From contig NZ_AUGY01000026.1 of NCBI RefSeq assembly GCF_000422905.1, forward strand, positions 23,787-87,786: a DNA stretch of 64,000 nt, read 5' to 3'. Shown here in pieces: positions 8,888 to 17,949 of this stretch. Under the pieces are notes generated by a model that worked only from the letters and a program-made list of their open reading frames with translations, was not told the origin of the DNA and made no database searches. A program made the translations under genes and the position numbers. Source of the DNA: Paenibacillus alginolyticus DSM 5050 = NBRC 15375. Lineage in GTDB: Bacteria; Bacillota; Bacilli; Paenibacillales; NBRC-103111. The first letter of the stretch is position 1. Each line of letters opens with the position of its first letter.

Positions 8888-9913
8888 CTGATTCATATCG
8901 AAAATTTACAAAAAGTATATGAGGATATTCCGGGACGTGTACCGGCCATCCAGCAGATCCATTTACATATCGATCGCGGAGAAATATTCGGCATCATCGG
9001 ACATTCCGGTGCAGGGAAGAGTACATTACTGCGTTGTGTAAATCTACTGGAGCGCCCCTCCTCTGGCAGCATTCACATTGATGGTGAAGAAATGACAAAG
9101 TTGGATTCTCGCCAGCTGCAAACGAAACGCCGTAAAATCGGGATGATTTTCCAACATTTCAATCTCCTTTCTTCATCTACCGTTGCCGAAAATATTGCCT
9201 TTCCTCTGAAATTGACAGGGATGGGGCAAGTGGCAATTCAAGCGCGTATTAAGGAGCTGCTTGATTTAGTCGGTCTGCAAGAACACGCGCAAAAGTATCC
9301 AGCCCAGCTTTCAGGCGGACAGAAGCAGCGCGTCGGTATTGCAAGAGCTTTGGCTAATCATCCAGATATTCTCCTATGCGACGAAGCGACCTCAGCGCTC
9401 GATCCTCAGACAACGAATGCCATTCTTGCGCTTCTGCTCGATATCAATCGAAAGCTTGGCATTACGATCCTGCTCATCACGCATGAAATGCAGGTCATTC
9501 GTGCGATCTGTGACCGCGTTGCTGTTATGGAGAAAGGCTTGATTGTTGAAACCGGGAAAGTGCTTGACGTATTTCTAAAGCCTCAGCATGCGGTTACGAA
9601 GGAGTTCATCGGACAAGTTTCGGATTTCGCACAAAGTTCAGATCAGGATCCGATGGTGAAACAGGGAGAAAAGCGCGGAACGGTAATCCGGATTACCTAC
9701 ATCGGTGCCAAAACGTATGAGCCGATCCTGTTCGAAACCGTCAAGTCGACGAATGTGTCCTTTGCCATCCTTCAGGGTACTATTTCTTCTATGAAAAGTG
9801 TCCCTTACGGTCAATTGGTTGTGGAATTAACAGGCGGACACCAAGAAGAAATCGATTCTGTGATTGCCAAGCTTGAGCAAGAAGGAATCGACGTGGAGCT
9901 GCTCAACCCATGA
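8888..9913 (+). CDS. metN: methionine ABC transporter ATP-binding protein MetN
   Basis: Cytoplasmic ATPase of the D/L-methionine importer, 341 residues. It has Walker A (GHSGAGKST, from about residue 38), ABC signature LSGGQKQRVGIARAL, Walker B LLCDEATSALDP, and the C-terminal NIL domain that binds methionine for feedback control (about 260-341). The first in-frame ATG (9092) lies after Walker A, so it cannot be the start. Upstream the frame is open to a TAG at 8873, and the only well-placed codon is CTG at 8888, eight bases after GGAGG; homologues begin M-I-S/H at this point. It overlaps metI by four bases. No SAM riboswitch was seen upstream. Confidence 0.93.
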   Translation: MIHIENLQKVYEDIPGRVPAIQQIHLHIDRGEIFGIIGHSGAGKSTLLRCVNLLERPSSGSIHIDGEEMTKLDSRQLQTKRRKIGMIFQHFNLLSSSTVAENIAFPLKLTGMGQVAIQARIKELLDLVGLQEHAQKYPAQLSGGQKQRVGIARALANHPDILLCDEATSALDPQTTNAILALLLDINRKLGITILLITHEMQVIRAICDRVAVMEKGLIVETGKVLDVFLKPQHAVTKEFIGQVSDFAQSSDQDPMVKQGEKRGTVIRITYIGAKTYEPILFETVKSTNVSFAILQGTISSMKSVPYGQLVVELTGGHQEEIDSVIAKLEQEGIDVELLNP

Positions 9914-10572
9914 ATATGACCTGGGACATTAACTGGTCCGAAATTATGAAAGCAACCGGCGATACACTCGTCATGCTGGGATGGTCGCTCTTATTCACAG
10001 TCATCATCGGCATGGCACTGGGCATCATTTTATTTCTTACCTCCAAAGGGCAGCTGCTGCAAAATCTGCCGCTTTACGGAGTGCTCTCGCTGATCGTGAA
10101 CATCTTGCGCTCCGTACCGTTCGTGATTCTGATGATCTCGGTTTTTCCGATCACGAAGGCCATCGTGCATACAACCATCGGCGTACAGGGCGCGATCCCG
10201 CCTCTCGTGATCGCAGCTGCGCCGTTTCTCGCGCGGCTGGTTGAAACCGCGCTGCGCGAGATAGACAGCGGCGTCATTGAAGCCGCGCAATCGATGGGCG
10301 CTACGCCGTGGCAAATCGTCTGGCGCGTCCTGATGCCGGAAGCGCGCCCGGGTCTGATCTCAGCCGTTACCGTGACGGCTGTTGCCCTGCTCTCCTACTC
10401 CGCCATGTCAGGCGTCGTCGGAGGCGGCGGGCTTGGCGATCTCTCGCTTCGCTACGGCTACATGCGGTTCCGTACCGATATCATGATCGTGACCGTCGTC
10501 ATTCTCGTCCTTTTCGTTCAGCTCCTGCAAATGCTAGGAGACCGATTGGTCGTTAAATTTAACCGCAAATAA
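9910..10572 (+). CDS. metI: methionine ABC transporter permease MetI
   Basis: Membrane permease of the methionine importer, 220 residues with five predicted transmembrane helices (about 20-45, 55-80, 85-105, 145-170, 190-212). The EAA-type loop that contacts MetN is visible as GVIEAAQSMGATPWQIVWRV, and VTAVALLSYSAMSGVVGGGGLGD is the conserved MetI C-terminal helix. The ATG overlaps the metN stop (ATGA), indicating translational coupling. It lies between metN and metQ as in Bacillus. GC content is noticeably higher here than in the flanking genes. Confidence 0.96.
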   Translation: MNMTWDINWSEIMKATGDTLVMLGWSLLFTVIIGMALGIILFLTSKGQLLQNLPLYGVLSLIVNILRSVPFVILMISVFPITKAIVHTTIGVQGAIPPLVIAAAPFLARLVETALREIDSGVIEAAQSMGATPWQIVWRVLMPEARPGLISAVTVTAVALLSYSAMSGVVGGGGLGDLSLRYGYMRFRTDIMIVTVVILVLFVQLLQMLGDRLVVKFNRK

Positions 10573-10600
10573 AACACATTATTTTGGAGGTCATCTCATC

Positions 10601-11449
10601 ATGAAGAAACTTTCGCTATCATTAATGGCTATATTCGTTGTGCTTGCACTTGCAGCATGCGGACAGAAAGCCGCTGAAACGCCTGCAAGCTCGGCACCTG
10701 CTGCCTCAACTGCTCCAGCAGCAGCCAAAGAAGTTACACTTAAAGTCGGTGCATCTTCTGTCCCTCATGCCGAAATTTTGAATAGCCTTAAAGACAAAAT
10801 GAAAGCACAAGGCGTGAAGCTTGAAGTTATTGAGTTTAACGATTATGTTCAACCGAACGTGCAAGTGTTTGAAAAACAATTGGACGCTAACTTTTTCCAA
10901 CATCAGCCTTACCTGGATCAATATAACCTAGATAAAAAACAAAACCTCGTAAAAGTAGTTGGCGTGCACATCGAACCGTTCGGCGCTTATTCCCAAAAGG
11001 TGAAAGCCGCTGCAGAATTGAAGGATGGCGCTTCCGTCGCTATTCCTAATGATCCTTCTAATGCCGGCCGTGCGCTTGCGCTGATGGAGAAAAACGGACT
11101 GATTAAACTGAAAGACGGCGTTGGCATCAAAGGTACGGTTCAAGATATCGTAGAAAACAAAAAGAAGCTTCAAATCAAAGAATTAGACCCTGCCATGCTG
11201 CCACGTACGATCGGCGAGTTTGATTTGGCTCTAATTAATACGAACTATGCACTTCAAGCGAATCTTAATCCGACGAAAGACGCTTTGTTTATCGAGGATA
11301 AAAACTCGCCTTACGTAAACATCGTTGTTTCTCGTCCGGACAACAAGGATTCCGAAGCGATGCAAAAGCTTGCTAAGGAACTGAACTCCGCTGACACGAA
11401 AAAGTTCATTGAAGATAAATACAAAGGCGCGATCGTGCCTGCGTTCTAA
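10601..11449 (+). CDS. metQ: methionine-binding lipoprotein MetQ
   Basis: Extracytoplasmic receptor of the methionine importer (NlpA family), 282 residues. The lipobox LALAAC ends the signal peptide at about Cys20, followed by an Ala/Pro/Ser-rich linker. Family hallmarks are VGASSVPHAEIL, the QHQPYLDQYN segment and IPNDPSNAGRALALM. The ATG is preceded by TTGGAGGTC. It is the last gene of metNIQ and is followed by a strong terminator. Confidence 0.96.
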   Translation: MKKLSLSLMAIFVVLALAACGQKAAETPASSAPAASTAPAAAKEVTLKVGASSVPHAEILNSLKDKMKAQGVKLEVIEFNDYVQPNVQVFEKQLDANFFQHQPYLDQYNLDKKQNLVKVVGVHIEPFGAYSQKVKAAAELKDGASVAIPNDPSNAGRALALMEKNGLIKLKDGVGIKGTVQDIVENKKKLQIKELDPAMLPRTIGEFDLALINTNYALQANLNPTKDALFIEDKNSPYVNIVVSRPDNKDSEAMQKLAKELNSADTKKFIEDKYKGAIVPAF

Positions 11450-11467
11450 GCATTCAGCAAGAGAAAA

Positions 11468-11504
11468 AACAGCCCGTCCCTTTTTCAGGGACGGGCTGTT
11501 TTTT
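11468..11504. terminator. bidirectional terminator after metQ
   Basis: AACAGCCCGTCCC pairs with GGGACGGGCTGTT around a TTTTTCA loop, with six T after it and an A tract before it, so it works in both directions between convergent metQ and the yitT-type gene. Confidence 0.93.
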
Positions 11505-11532
11505 GATATAGCTGCAACACCCAAGAGTCCGA

Positions 11533-12369
11533 TTACTCCTGCTTTGCGAATCCATTCCCAACAACTTCTCTCACATCACTGAAAGTTACGAAAGCGGATG
11601 AATCCACGCGATGTACAAGTGTTTTCAGCTTGATGATTTCTTTGCGGCTTACGATACAATAAATCACTTCTCTGTGTTTGCCTGTATAGCCGCCTCTTCC
11701 TTCAAGAAAAGTAATCCCTCTATTTAATTCCGTCATAATCGCATTTGCTGTCAAATCCGGTTGGGCTGTTATAATAAAAGCCGCCCGCGCGCCAGAGGCA
11801 CCCTCCAGCACAAAATCAATGACTCTAGCTCCAACAATAATCGCAACTAACGTATACATCGCACGCGTGAGATCCAAATAAATCAGCGACAACAGCAGTA
11901 TGACGAAATCCAGCGCTAATATAGTCTTCGCGATCCCAATCCCATAATGCTTCTGCATCAGACGCGCAATGATATCTGTCCCCTCTGTCATCCCCTCGAA
12001 ACGGAACACAATGCCAAAACCAAGTCCAACAATCCCTCCCGCATATAACGAAGCTAACAGAGGATCAGGCAAGGGCATGGAAAAGCTCTCGAATAACCAC
12101 AAAAACAGCGAAACCGATAACATCCCTACAACTGTATAAATGAAACTAATGCGTCCGAGCATTTTCCAACCGATAAGAATAAGCGGAATATTAATGAGTA
12201 GATTCGTCCATGCGGGATTCCATCCGAGCACATATTTGAGCAAAAGAGCTAGGCCAGTTATCCCTCCTTCTGCCAGTCCATTTGCAAGATTGAAATAATT
12301 GATACCAAAAGCGATGATGGCAGAACCAGCTATGATGGCCGCAATATTGATCCATTTGATTCTATTCAT
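11533..12369 (-). CDS. YitT family membrane protein with DUF2179 domain
   Basis: Integral membrane protein of 278 residues and unknown function. Five hydrophobic helices occupy about residues 1-195, with the family features INYFNLANGLAEGGITGLALLL and FRFEGMTEGTDIIARLM; the C-terminal cytoplasmic part (about 200-275) is the DUF2179 ligand-binding-like domain (NRGITFLEGRGGYTGKHREV). The ATG at 12369 is chosen because GAGGAG precedes it; the upstream ATG at 12393 has no binding site. It stands alone, convergent with metQ. A second, shorter paralogue is at 37212. Confidence 0.88.
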   Translation of the reverse strand: MNRIKWINIAAIIAGSAIIAFGINYFNLANGLAEGGITGLALLLKYVLGWNPAWTNLLINIPLILIGWKMLGRISFIYTVVGMLSVSLFLWLFESFSMPLPDPLLASLYAGGIVGLGFGIVFRFEGMTEGTDIIARLMQKHYGIGIAKTILALDFVILLLSLIYLDLTRAMYTLVAIIVGARVIDFVLEGASGARAAFIITAQPDLTANAIMTELNRGITFLEGRGGYTGKHREVIYCIVSRKEIIKLKTLVHRVDSSAFVTFSDVREVVGNGFAKQE

Positions 12370-12547
12370 AATAATTCTCCTCAATAACGACATTGATCGT
12401 CTATTATACCCTTATTTGTCCATAAAATGAACCCATCCATACATTAAGTAAAAAACACAGCTTATATATGTTAGAACTTGCTCTTAACATTGCGCTCGCG
12501 GAACGAGGAGCCTCTATTCTCCCGTCTTGTCCTAATCAGTCATAACT

Positions 12548-12581
12548 AAAAAAAGGACCTCCGCAAAGCAGCGAAAGTCCT
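12548..12581 (-). terminator. terminator of ald
   Basis: On the minus strand GGACTTTCGC pairs with GCGGAGGTCC and is followed by seven T. It sits just after the ald stop. Confidence 0.8.
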
Positions 12582-12596
12582 CATAGTTTGCAAGCT

Positions 12597-13712
12597 CTAT
12601 TGCAACAGCGAGTAAATATCAGTGTACGTGTAGCCATGTGCCTCAGCTACAGCTTGGTAAGTAACATGACCGGCGACCACGTTGATGCCCTTTGCAATCG
12701 CTTTGTTGTCCAGAGCTGCACGCACATAGCCCTTGCTTGCTATTTGCAAGCCATACGGTGTTGTCACATTTGTCAGAGCCAGCGTGGACGTACGTGCAAC
12801 AGCTCCTGGCATGTTGGCCACCGCGTAATGAATGACACCATGTTTCACATATGTCGGTTGATCATGCGTGGTTATGCGGTCAATCGTCTCGATGGACCCG
12901 CCTTGGTCAATTGCCACGTCAACGATAACGCTGCCAGGACTCATCATTTTGACCATGTCCTCTGTCACGAGACGTGGTGCTCGAGCTCCTGGAATAAGGA
13001 CAGCCCCAATGACCAAATCAGCGTGACGAACGACCTCGGCGATGTTGTAGGGATTGGACATAATCGTCTTCACGCGACCTTGGAACTGATCATCCAATTG
13101 ACGCAGGCGATCTGGATTCAAATCAACGATGCTCACATCGGCGCCAAGTCCGATGGCCATTTTCGCCGCATTCGCACCAACAATCCCGCCACCGATGACA
13201 GCTACCTTGCCTGGCTCAACTCCCGGTACTCCACCTAGCAGGATACCTTTGCCGCCATGTGCTTTCTCCAAGAAGTGAGCACCGATTTGAACGGACATAC
13301 GTCCAGCCACTTCACTCATTGGTGTCAGCAGCGGAAGGCTGCCATTGTCCAATTGAATGGTCTCATAGGCGATTGCTGTTACTTTGTTATGAGCTAAAGC
13401 GTGCGTCAATTCGGCCTCAGGTGCAAGGTGTAAATACGTATACAAAATCAAACCCTCGTGGAAATAACCATACTCTTCAGGGAGCGGTTCTTTCACTTTA
13501 ACGACCATATCTGCCGTCCATACTTCAGCTGCTGAGGCAACGATGGTTGCACCTGCTTCTGTGTAATCTTCATCTGTGAATCCGATGCTTTGACCTGCTA
13601 AGGTTTCGACGATAATGTCATGCCCTGCTTTTTTGTAAGATAGTACGGAGCTAGGCGTCATGCCGACACGAAACTCATTATTTTTAATTTCCTTAGGAAC
13701 CCCAATGATCAT
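12597..13712 (-). CDS. ald: alanine dehydrogenase
   Basis: NAD-dependent enzyme that interconverts L-alanine and pyruvate plus ammonium; in Bacillus it is needed for growth on alanine and for sporulation. Its length of 371 residues is standard. Substrate-binding residues are visible as Arg15 (EFRVGMTP), Lys74 ([13 protein letters not shown]) and catalytic His95 (LHLAPEA). The Rossmann fingerprint is [28 protein letters not shown] and the C-terminal catalytic stretch is [26 protein letters not shown] precedes the ATG. The upstream neighbour is a PucR-type regulator, as with adeR-ald in B. subtilis, and a short inverted repeat in the gap is a candidate operator. Confidence 0.97.
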   Translation of the reverse strand: MIIGVPKEIKNNEFRVGMTPSSVLSYKKAGHDIIVETLAGQSIGFTDEDYTEAGATIVASAAEVWTADMVVKVKEPLPEEYGYFHEGLILYTYLHLAPEAELTHALAHNKVTAIAYETIQLDNGSLPLLTPMSEVAGRMSVQIGAHFLEKAHGGKGILLGGVPGVEPGKVAVIGGGIVGANAAKMAIGLGADVSIVDLNPDRLRQLDDQFQGRVKTIMSNPYNIAEVVRHADLVIGAVLIPGARAPRLVTEDMVKMMSPGSVIVDVAIDQGGSIETIDRITTHDQPTYVKHGVIHYAVANMPGAVARTSTLALTNVTTPYGLQIASKGYVRAALDNKAIAKGINVVAGHVTYQAVAEAHGYTYTDIYSLLQ

Positions 13713-13808
13713 TCTGCATCTACCTCTCTGGATGATCCCATAAAAAATGGATCAATCTTATCTCGTCTCCAAGTATAAGACCGATCCATGGACGTTCCAT
13801 TAGACAAA

Positions 13809-13827
13809 TTGTAAAAAATGTTTACAA
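13809..13827. promoter_or_regulatory. inverted repeat between adeR and ald, candidate AdeR site
   Basis: TTGTAAA and TTTACAA form perfect 7-base arms around AAATG, about 100 bases before ald. The AT-rich stem with no T tract argues against a terminator. The assignment to AdeR is inference from position. Confidence 0.4.
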
Positions 13828-13834
13828 AATCTTT

Positions 13835-15490
13835 TCACATTTTTATTTCCGGATTCAAAAGCTGATATGCCCGTATCCCCACCTGCAGCGCCAAGCGCTT
13901 TTCCGGCAGCATGTAGTCGGCTCCAAGGAGCTCTTCTATTTTTTCCAAACGGTAATACAGGGATTGTCGGACGATAAAAAGCTGCTGGGCAGCGATTTGC
14001 TTAGAACCATCCGTGTCGAGGTAAACCTTGAGCGTGCGCAGGAGCTCGCTGCCTTTCATCTGATCATGATCGATGATCGGTCCCAAATAGGTGCGGACAA
14101 AAGATTGTAATATCTGTTTATCTGGAATGTGAAATAACAATTGAAATACGCCTAGCTCATCAAAAAACAATACCTTCCCTTGCAGTGTTGGAGCAAGCGA
14201 AATCGCTTGAAGCGCCTCTTGGTAGCTAATGTGAGCTTGCAAAAAACTTCGATTACTCTGTCCAACGCCAATGGTTAACTTGATCTCATCCTCGGCTTTC
14301 AGGTATTGAATGGATTGGAAAACCTGCTGAAGGCGTTCTTTGGACGGTCGTTTTTTTGTTGCTTTATCAAAGGCTACGACGACGAGCCGATTATTTTTCA
14401 ACGTGATCAATGGATGAAAGGAATGCTGCTCGAAAACGGATCTTACAGCAAGTGAAAGATGAATCCCCGAAGACTCCACACCCTCCTCTTCCGTGTTTTC
14501 CCCCTCCGCTTGTTCATGCTCAAACTCGATTAAGATAACGTGATAGGGAAGCTCGTTAAGCCGCTTAAATTCAGTCCCAATCAACACTTTTATTTGCTCT
14601 TCGTCACGAATCCGCAGATGCAGCAGATCATCAACCCAAAGCGTCTGTGAATACAATTTACGCTCCTCGATATAGCGTTTGCGCAGCAAATCTTGTGCGA
14701 TAGACAATGAGGCTGAGTCTAGAATTAAGTATTCATATTCCTGCGGCTTTCGGCTGAAAACCAGGATAATATGCGCCCATGTTTTGCCCATTGCCCCAAC
14801 GGGTTGTACGATAACCGTTTGACCCTCAACTTCCATCACGGAAGGAGCCGCTGTATTACCATTATTCGGGCTTTCGACCAGACGACTTTCTAGAAATTCC
14901 AACCACTGTCCTGACTCCCGGCTCCCTAAATGAGGGATAAACTTGGGCTGTCCATTCAGAGGAACATAAATAACTTGAGCTTTGGTACTGCTTTGCAGCA
15001 GCCCCAGTACATGAGAAACACCTTGTGAAGATAGTGTCATTCGATGGAATTCTCGCGATATTTTCTCCAAATCCTGAAGCGCTTTATGGTGTTGGTTGAT
15101 GATATGCGCATGAATATCCTGCGTAATGTCGATGAATCGCACAGCTTGCGGAAAAATAATGAGCGGGAATTGATAGGATTCCGCCGCTTGTATCCATTCT
15201 TGTGGCACTGAACTCAAGTAATGTCCCATTTCAATGCAGAGGCATGACACGTATTTATTGATCAATTGCTCCAGATACGTCATGAATAAATCCGTATCGC
15301 TCTTGAAGGCAGCCCCTGTCGTAAGGATCATTTCTCCGCCTTGCAGCAGTTGTTCAAACTGAATCACTTCAATGATATGTACCCAGCGGACTAGACGTTG
15401 TATTCCCTCTTTACCTGCCGCGATATAGGCATGCTGAAAAGTGGGCCGTCCCAGTACTTCCTGCAGCGTTAATTGATAATTTTGATTCAA
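13835..15490 (-). CDS. PucR-family transcriptional regulator, probable activator of ald (AdeR-like)
   Basis: 551-residue regulator. The N-terminal PucR sensor domain starts LTLQEVLGRPTFQHAYIAAG and includes VRWVHIIEV; a GGDEF-like middle region follows, and the C-terminal PucR/CdaR helix-turn-helix is seen in LLRTLKVYLDTDGSKQIAA and QSLYYRLEKIEELLG. The TTG at 15490 is preferred: GTGGAG lies eight bases before it and the PucR domain begins within ten residues. The frame is open to 15643, but the extra residues do not look like the family. B. subtilis AdeR, of this family, activates the adjacent ald, so the same role is likely here. Confidence 0.85.
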   Translation of the reverse strand: MNQNYQLTLQEVLGRPTFQHAYIAAGKEGIQRLVRWVHIIEVIQFEQLLQGGEMILTTGAAFKSDTDLFMTYLEQLINKYVSCLCIEMGHYLSSVPQEWIQAAESYQFPLIIFPQAVRFIDITQDIHAHIINQHHKALQDLEKISREFHRMTLSSQGVSHVLGLLQSSTKAQVIYVPLNGQPKFIPHLGSRESGQWLEFLESRLVESPNNGNTAAPSVMEVEGQTVIVQPVGAMGKTWAHIILVFSRKPQEYEYLILDSASLSIAQDLLRKRYIEERKLYSQTLWVDDLLHLRIRDEEQIKVLIGTEFKRLNELPYHVILIEFEHEQAEGENTEEEGVESSGIHLSLAVRSVFEQHSFHPLITLKNNRLVVVAFDKATKKRPSKERLQQVFQSIQYLKAEDEIKLTIGVGQSNRSFLQAHISYQEALQAISLAPTLQGKVLFFDELGVFQLLFHIPDKQILQSFVRTYLGPIIDHDQMKGSELLRTLKVYLDTDGSKQIAAQQLFIVRQSLYYRLEKIEELLGADYMLPEKRLALQVGIRAYQLLNPEIKM

Positions 15491-15624
15491 AGGAGTCACT
15501 CCACTTTCTTTCCACTCATATCTAAAAGTTATCCACAACCGTCCAATTAGGCTATTTGTGGATAAATACGCTTCAGCAGCTAATTGACCTAAGTTCAAGC
15601 TAGTTGTCATTCTAAGTTTACACG

Positions 15625-15664
15625 AAAAAAGCGCCTGTTTCATTAAGAAACAGAACGCTTTTTA
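15625..15664 (-). terminator. terminator of the lacI-GH88-DUF2264 operon
   Basis: AAAGCGTTCTGTTTC pairs with GAAACAGGCGCTTT on the minus strand and is followed by six T. It lies directly after the DUF2264 stop. Confidence 0.88.
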
Positions 15665-15676
15665 TGCAACAATCGA

Positions 15677-16828
15677 TTATAACGCTTTATCAATGGCAAC
15701 CGTTTGCCCTGACCATACCCTCTGAGACGTCCAAGGGGTATCTGCCCCCTGCCAAAATTCGTCATCTGCTGGCAATCCTAACGGAAGGAAAACAGCTGAA
15801 CATAAGTACAGGCTGCCTGTGGAAATATACGTTTCGCCAAGCTCAGGCTGGTGTCCGCATAATCCAATCTTCAGCCAGCCTGCCTCATCGAAGGTGCCTG
15901 GGGCTTCAATCAGCCTGTGAATGACCGAACTTAGTGCGCATCTCACTTGAGCTGGCGCAACACCATCGGGTAGTTCACGTCGCAGCGACATGTGTGCAAG
16001 TGATTGAAAAGCGCCAAAACGATAAGCAAGCGACCGACCAGTAACAGGAAACGTCCCCTCAGGTGAAATCGATCGTTCCTGCACGGCCGCATAACGCCGT
16101 GCTCTAATCAAAATATTCTCGCGCATTCCAGCCCAATCATCGTAATGCCCATGTACATGCTCAACGATATCAACCAACATGGGTTGAATGACGAAACTGT
16201 TGTAATAATCGGCATGATAGTGCGGACCATCGCCGTACATCCCATCACCTAGATACCACTGCTCGTGCTGTTTAAGGGCAAAATCCACGCGCATGGCATC
16301 CCAATCCTCGCCAATCACCCCTAAAGCCGTTTCGGTCATAGCAGCGAACAAGAGCCAGTTGTTGAAACCTGGTTTGCGCGTTCTTGTTGCCTTCATGGCT
16401 TTCACCAGATTGCCCTGAACGCGGCTATCCAACTGATGCCAAAGCGTATTAGGGGCTCTTAGGATCGCATTAGCCAGGAATGCTGTATCTACAATCGGCT
16501 GCATGCCTTTGGAAAAGTTCAAAAAATCAGGCGACTCTGGATCCGTCGCAGCGTCCAGACCAGCTCGGACTAGCTCGCCGTAGTGAATGCGTAGCTTCTC
16601 TTCCTCGGCATCTTGAGCTGGACTTTCTAACCACGGTGCCATGCCTACCAGTGTTCGTGCGAATGCTTCTAGATGCGAATACTGGAGCTGCTCTTCTTTT
16701 TTATTCTCTACTGGCATTGTTGCGCGCAGCTTTCTAGATGCCAATGCCTTTATCACAGGATCAGCGATGCGTTGCATCGTAGCCAACCAATATGCACGGT
16801 CATTGCAGGCTGCAGCTTGATTACTCAT
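15677..16828 (-). CDS. DUF2264 domain-containing protein
   Basis: 383 residues matching the DUF2264 family by its N-terminal pattern (YWLATMQRIADPVIKALA ... SHLEAFARTLVGMAPWL) and the later GPHYHADYYNSFVIQPML and RRYAAVQERSISPEGTFP stretches. The family is predicted to adopt an alpha/alpha toroid and is repeatedly found with polysaccharide-lyase systems; the biochemical role is not established. No signal peptide. The start overlaps the GH88 stop by eight bases, indicating coupled translation. Last gene of the lacI operon; the substrate is probably an unsaturated or acetylated oligosaccharide. Confidence 0.85.
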   Translation of the reverse strand: MSNQAAACNDRAYWLATMQRIADPVIKALASRKLRATMPVENKKEEQLQYSHLEAFARTLVGMAPWLESPAQDAEEEKLRIHYGELVRAGLDAATDPESPDFLNFSKGMQPIVDTAFLANAILRAPNTLWHQLDSRVQGNLVKAMKATRTRKPGFNNWLLFAAMTETALGVIGEDWDAMRVDFALKQHEQWYLGDGMYGDGPHYHADYYNSFVIQPMLVDIVEHVHGHYDDWAGMRENILIRARRYAAVQERSISPEGTFPVTGRSLAYRFGAFQSLAHMSLRRELPDGVAPAQVRCALSSVIHRLIEAPGTFDEAGWLKIGLCGHQPELGETYISTGSLYLCSAVFLPLGLPADDEFWQGADTPWTSQRVWSGQTVAIDKAL

Positions 16829-17942
16829 ACCAGTAACCTTTGATTCCTTTTTCCATCCGTACGAGAGCTTCTAAATAGTAATAGTCACCCCAGATCATGT
16901 AATCATCTGGAGCACTTCCACCACGAACGTGATAGGAACCGCGTTCGATGAAGCCTTGAGCATCAGGCTTGCCAATGGTTGCGTAGGATTTAACTAGCCC
17001 AGTCATGGAGCGCTGAATCGCATTTTCCAAATATGCACGGTCAGCATCATCAGCAGCCAAGTGTTCCAATAGCTCTAAGGCTCCCGCTGAAGCAATCGCA
17101 GACGCTGAGCTATCACGGTTCGTTTCTGCGTTCACCGGCGCATTGAAATCCCAGTAAACCACATCATCCTGCGGCAAGCGGTCAAAGAAGTAACGCGCTA
17201 AGCGCTTGGATGTTTCTAAGTAAAGCGGGTTTTTCGTATAGTAGTACGAAAGCGCGAATCCATAAATTCCCCAAGCTTGACCGCGAGTCCAAGTTGAACC
17301 ATCTTGATACCCCTGATGCGTTCCGCCATGAAGTGGTTCACCACTCTCTTGATCAAAGTAAAACGTGTGGAAGGATGAATCATCGCCGCGAACCAAATAG
17401 CGGCGGCTCAAATCCGCATGAATCACGGCAACCTCCTTGTATTTGACATCGCCAGTTTGCTCGTATGCCCAGTACAAAAGTGGTAGGTTCATCATGCAAT
17501 CAATGATGATACGTCCTCCATTTTCTTTGTCCCCTTCAGGACCCCAAGCTTGAATATATTGACCCTTCGGTCTCCAGCGCTTCATCAGCACATCGGCAGC
17601 TTGCAGCGTAAGTTGTTTCGCAGCTTCATCTTTCTCAATAATCCATTGCGCTTTAGAAGATAGAGAATATAAGAACCCGATATCGTGGTGATCTAGTGCA
17701 ACATTGTTTTCCAGTCTGCGCTTAAAGCTCTCCACTGTTTTCTGAGCGGCTTGCTGGAACGCTTTGTCACCGCTATATTCGTAGCCAAGCCACAAAATAC
17801 CTGACCAGAAGCCGTCTGTCCAATCTGTATTCGGATTCAAATGATACACATCGTTCTCACTAACGTGAGGAAATAAATCCCCAAAACGTTCGATATTCAC
17901 TTTCGTTTTTTGCAAAGCATCTTCAATGGCTTGTTTCCACAT
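16821..17942 (-). CDS. glycoside hydrolase family 88, unsaturated glucuronyl hydrolase
   Basis: Cytoplasmic enzyme of 373 residues that removes unsaturated uronic acid from oligosaccharides made by polysaccharide lyases. The two catalytic acids known from the Bacillus sp. GL1 enzyme (D88 and D149) correspond to Asp87 (LDHHDIGFLYS) and Asp148 (IIIDCMMNLPLLYWA). Other family stretches are NPNTDWTDGFWSGILWLGYEY and GYQDGSTWTRGQAWGIYGFALSY. GGAG lies ten bases before the ATG. It sits seven bases after lacI and overlaps the DUF2264 gene, so the three form one operon for use of a lyase-derived oligosaccharide. Confidence 0.95.
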   Translation of the reverse strand: MWKQAIEDALQKTKVNIERFGDLFPHVSENDVYHLNPNTDWTDGFWSGILWLGYEYSGDKAFQQAAQKTVESFKRRLENNVALDHHDIGFLYSLSSKAQWIIEKDEAAKQLTLQAADVLMKRWRPKGQYIQAWGPEGDKENGGRIIIDCMMNLPLLYWAYEQTGDVKYKEVAVIHADLSRRYLVRGDDSSFHTFYFDQESGEPLHGGTHQGYQDGSTWTRGQAWGIYGFALSYYYTKNPLYLETSKRLARYFFDRLPQDDVVYWDFNAPVNAETNRDSSASAIASAGALELLEHLAADDADRAYLENAIQRSMTGLVKSYATIGKPDAQGFIERGSYHVRGGSAPDDYMIWGDYYYLEALVRMEKGIKGYWYE

Positions 17943-17949
17943 GATCGAT

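Noticed and set aside
9981..10556. Several long alternative-frame ORFs over metI
   Set aside because: They are frame shadows of the GC-rich metI gene; metI itself has clear family motifs and operon coupling.
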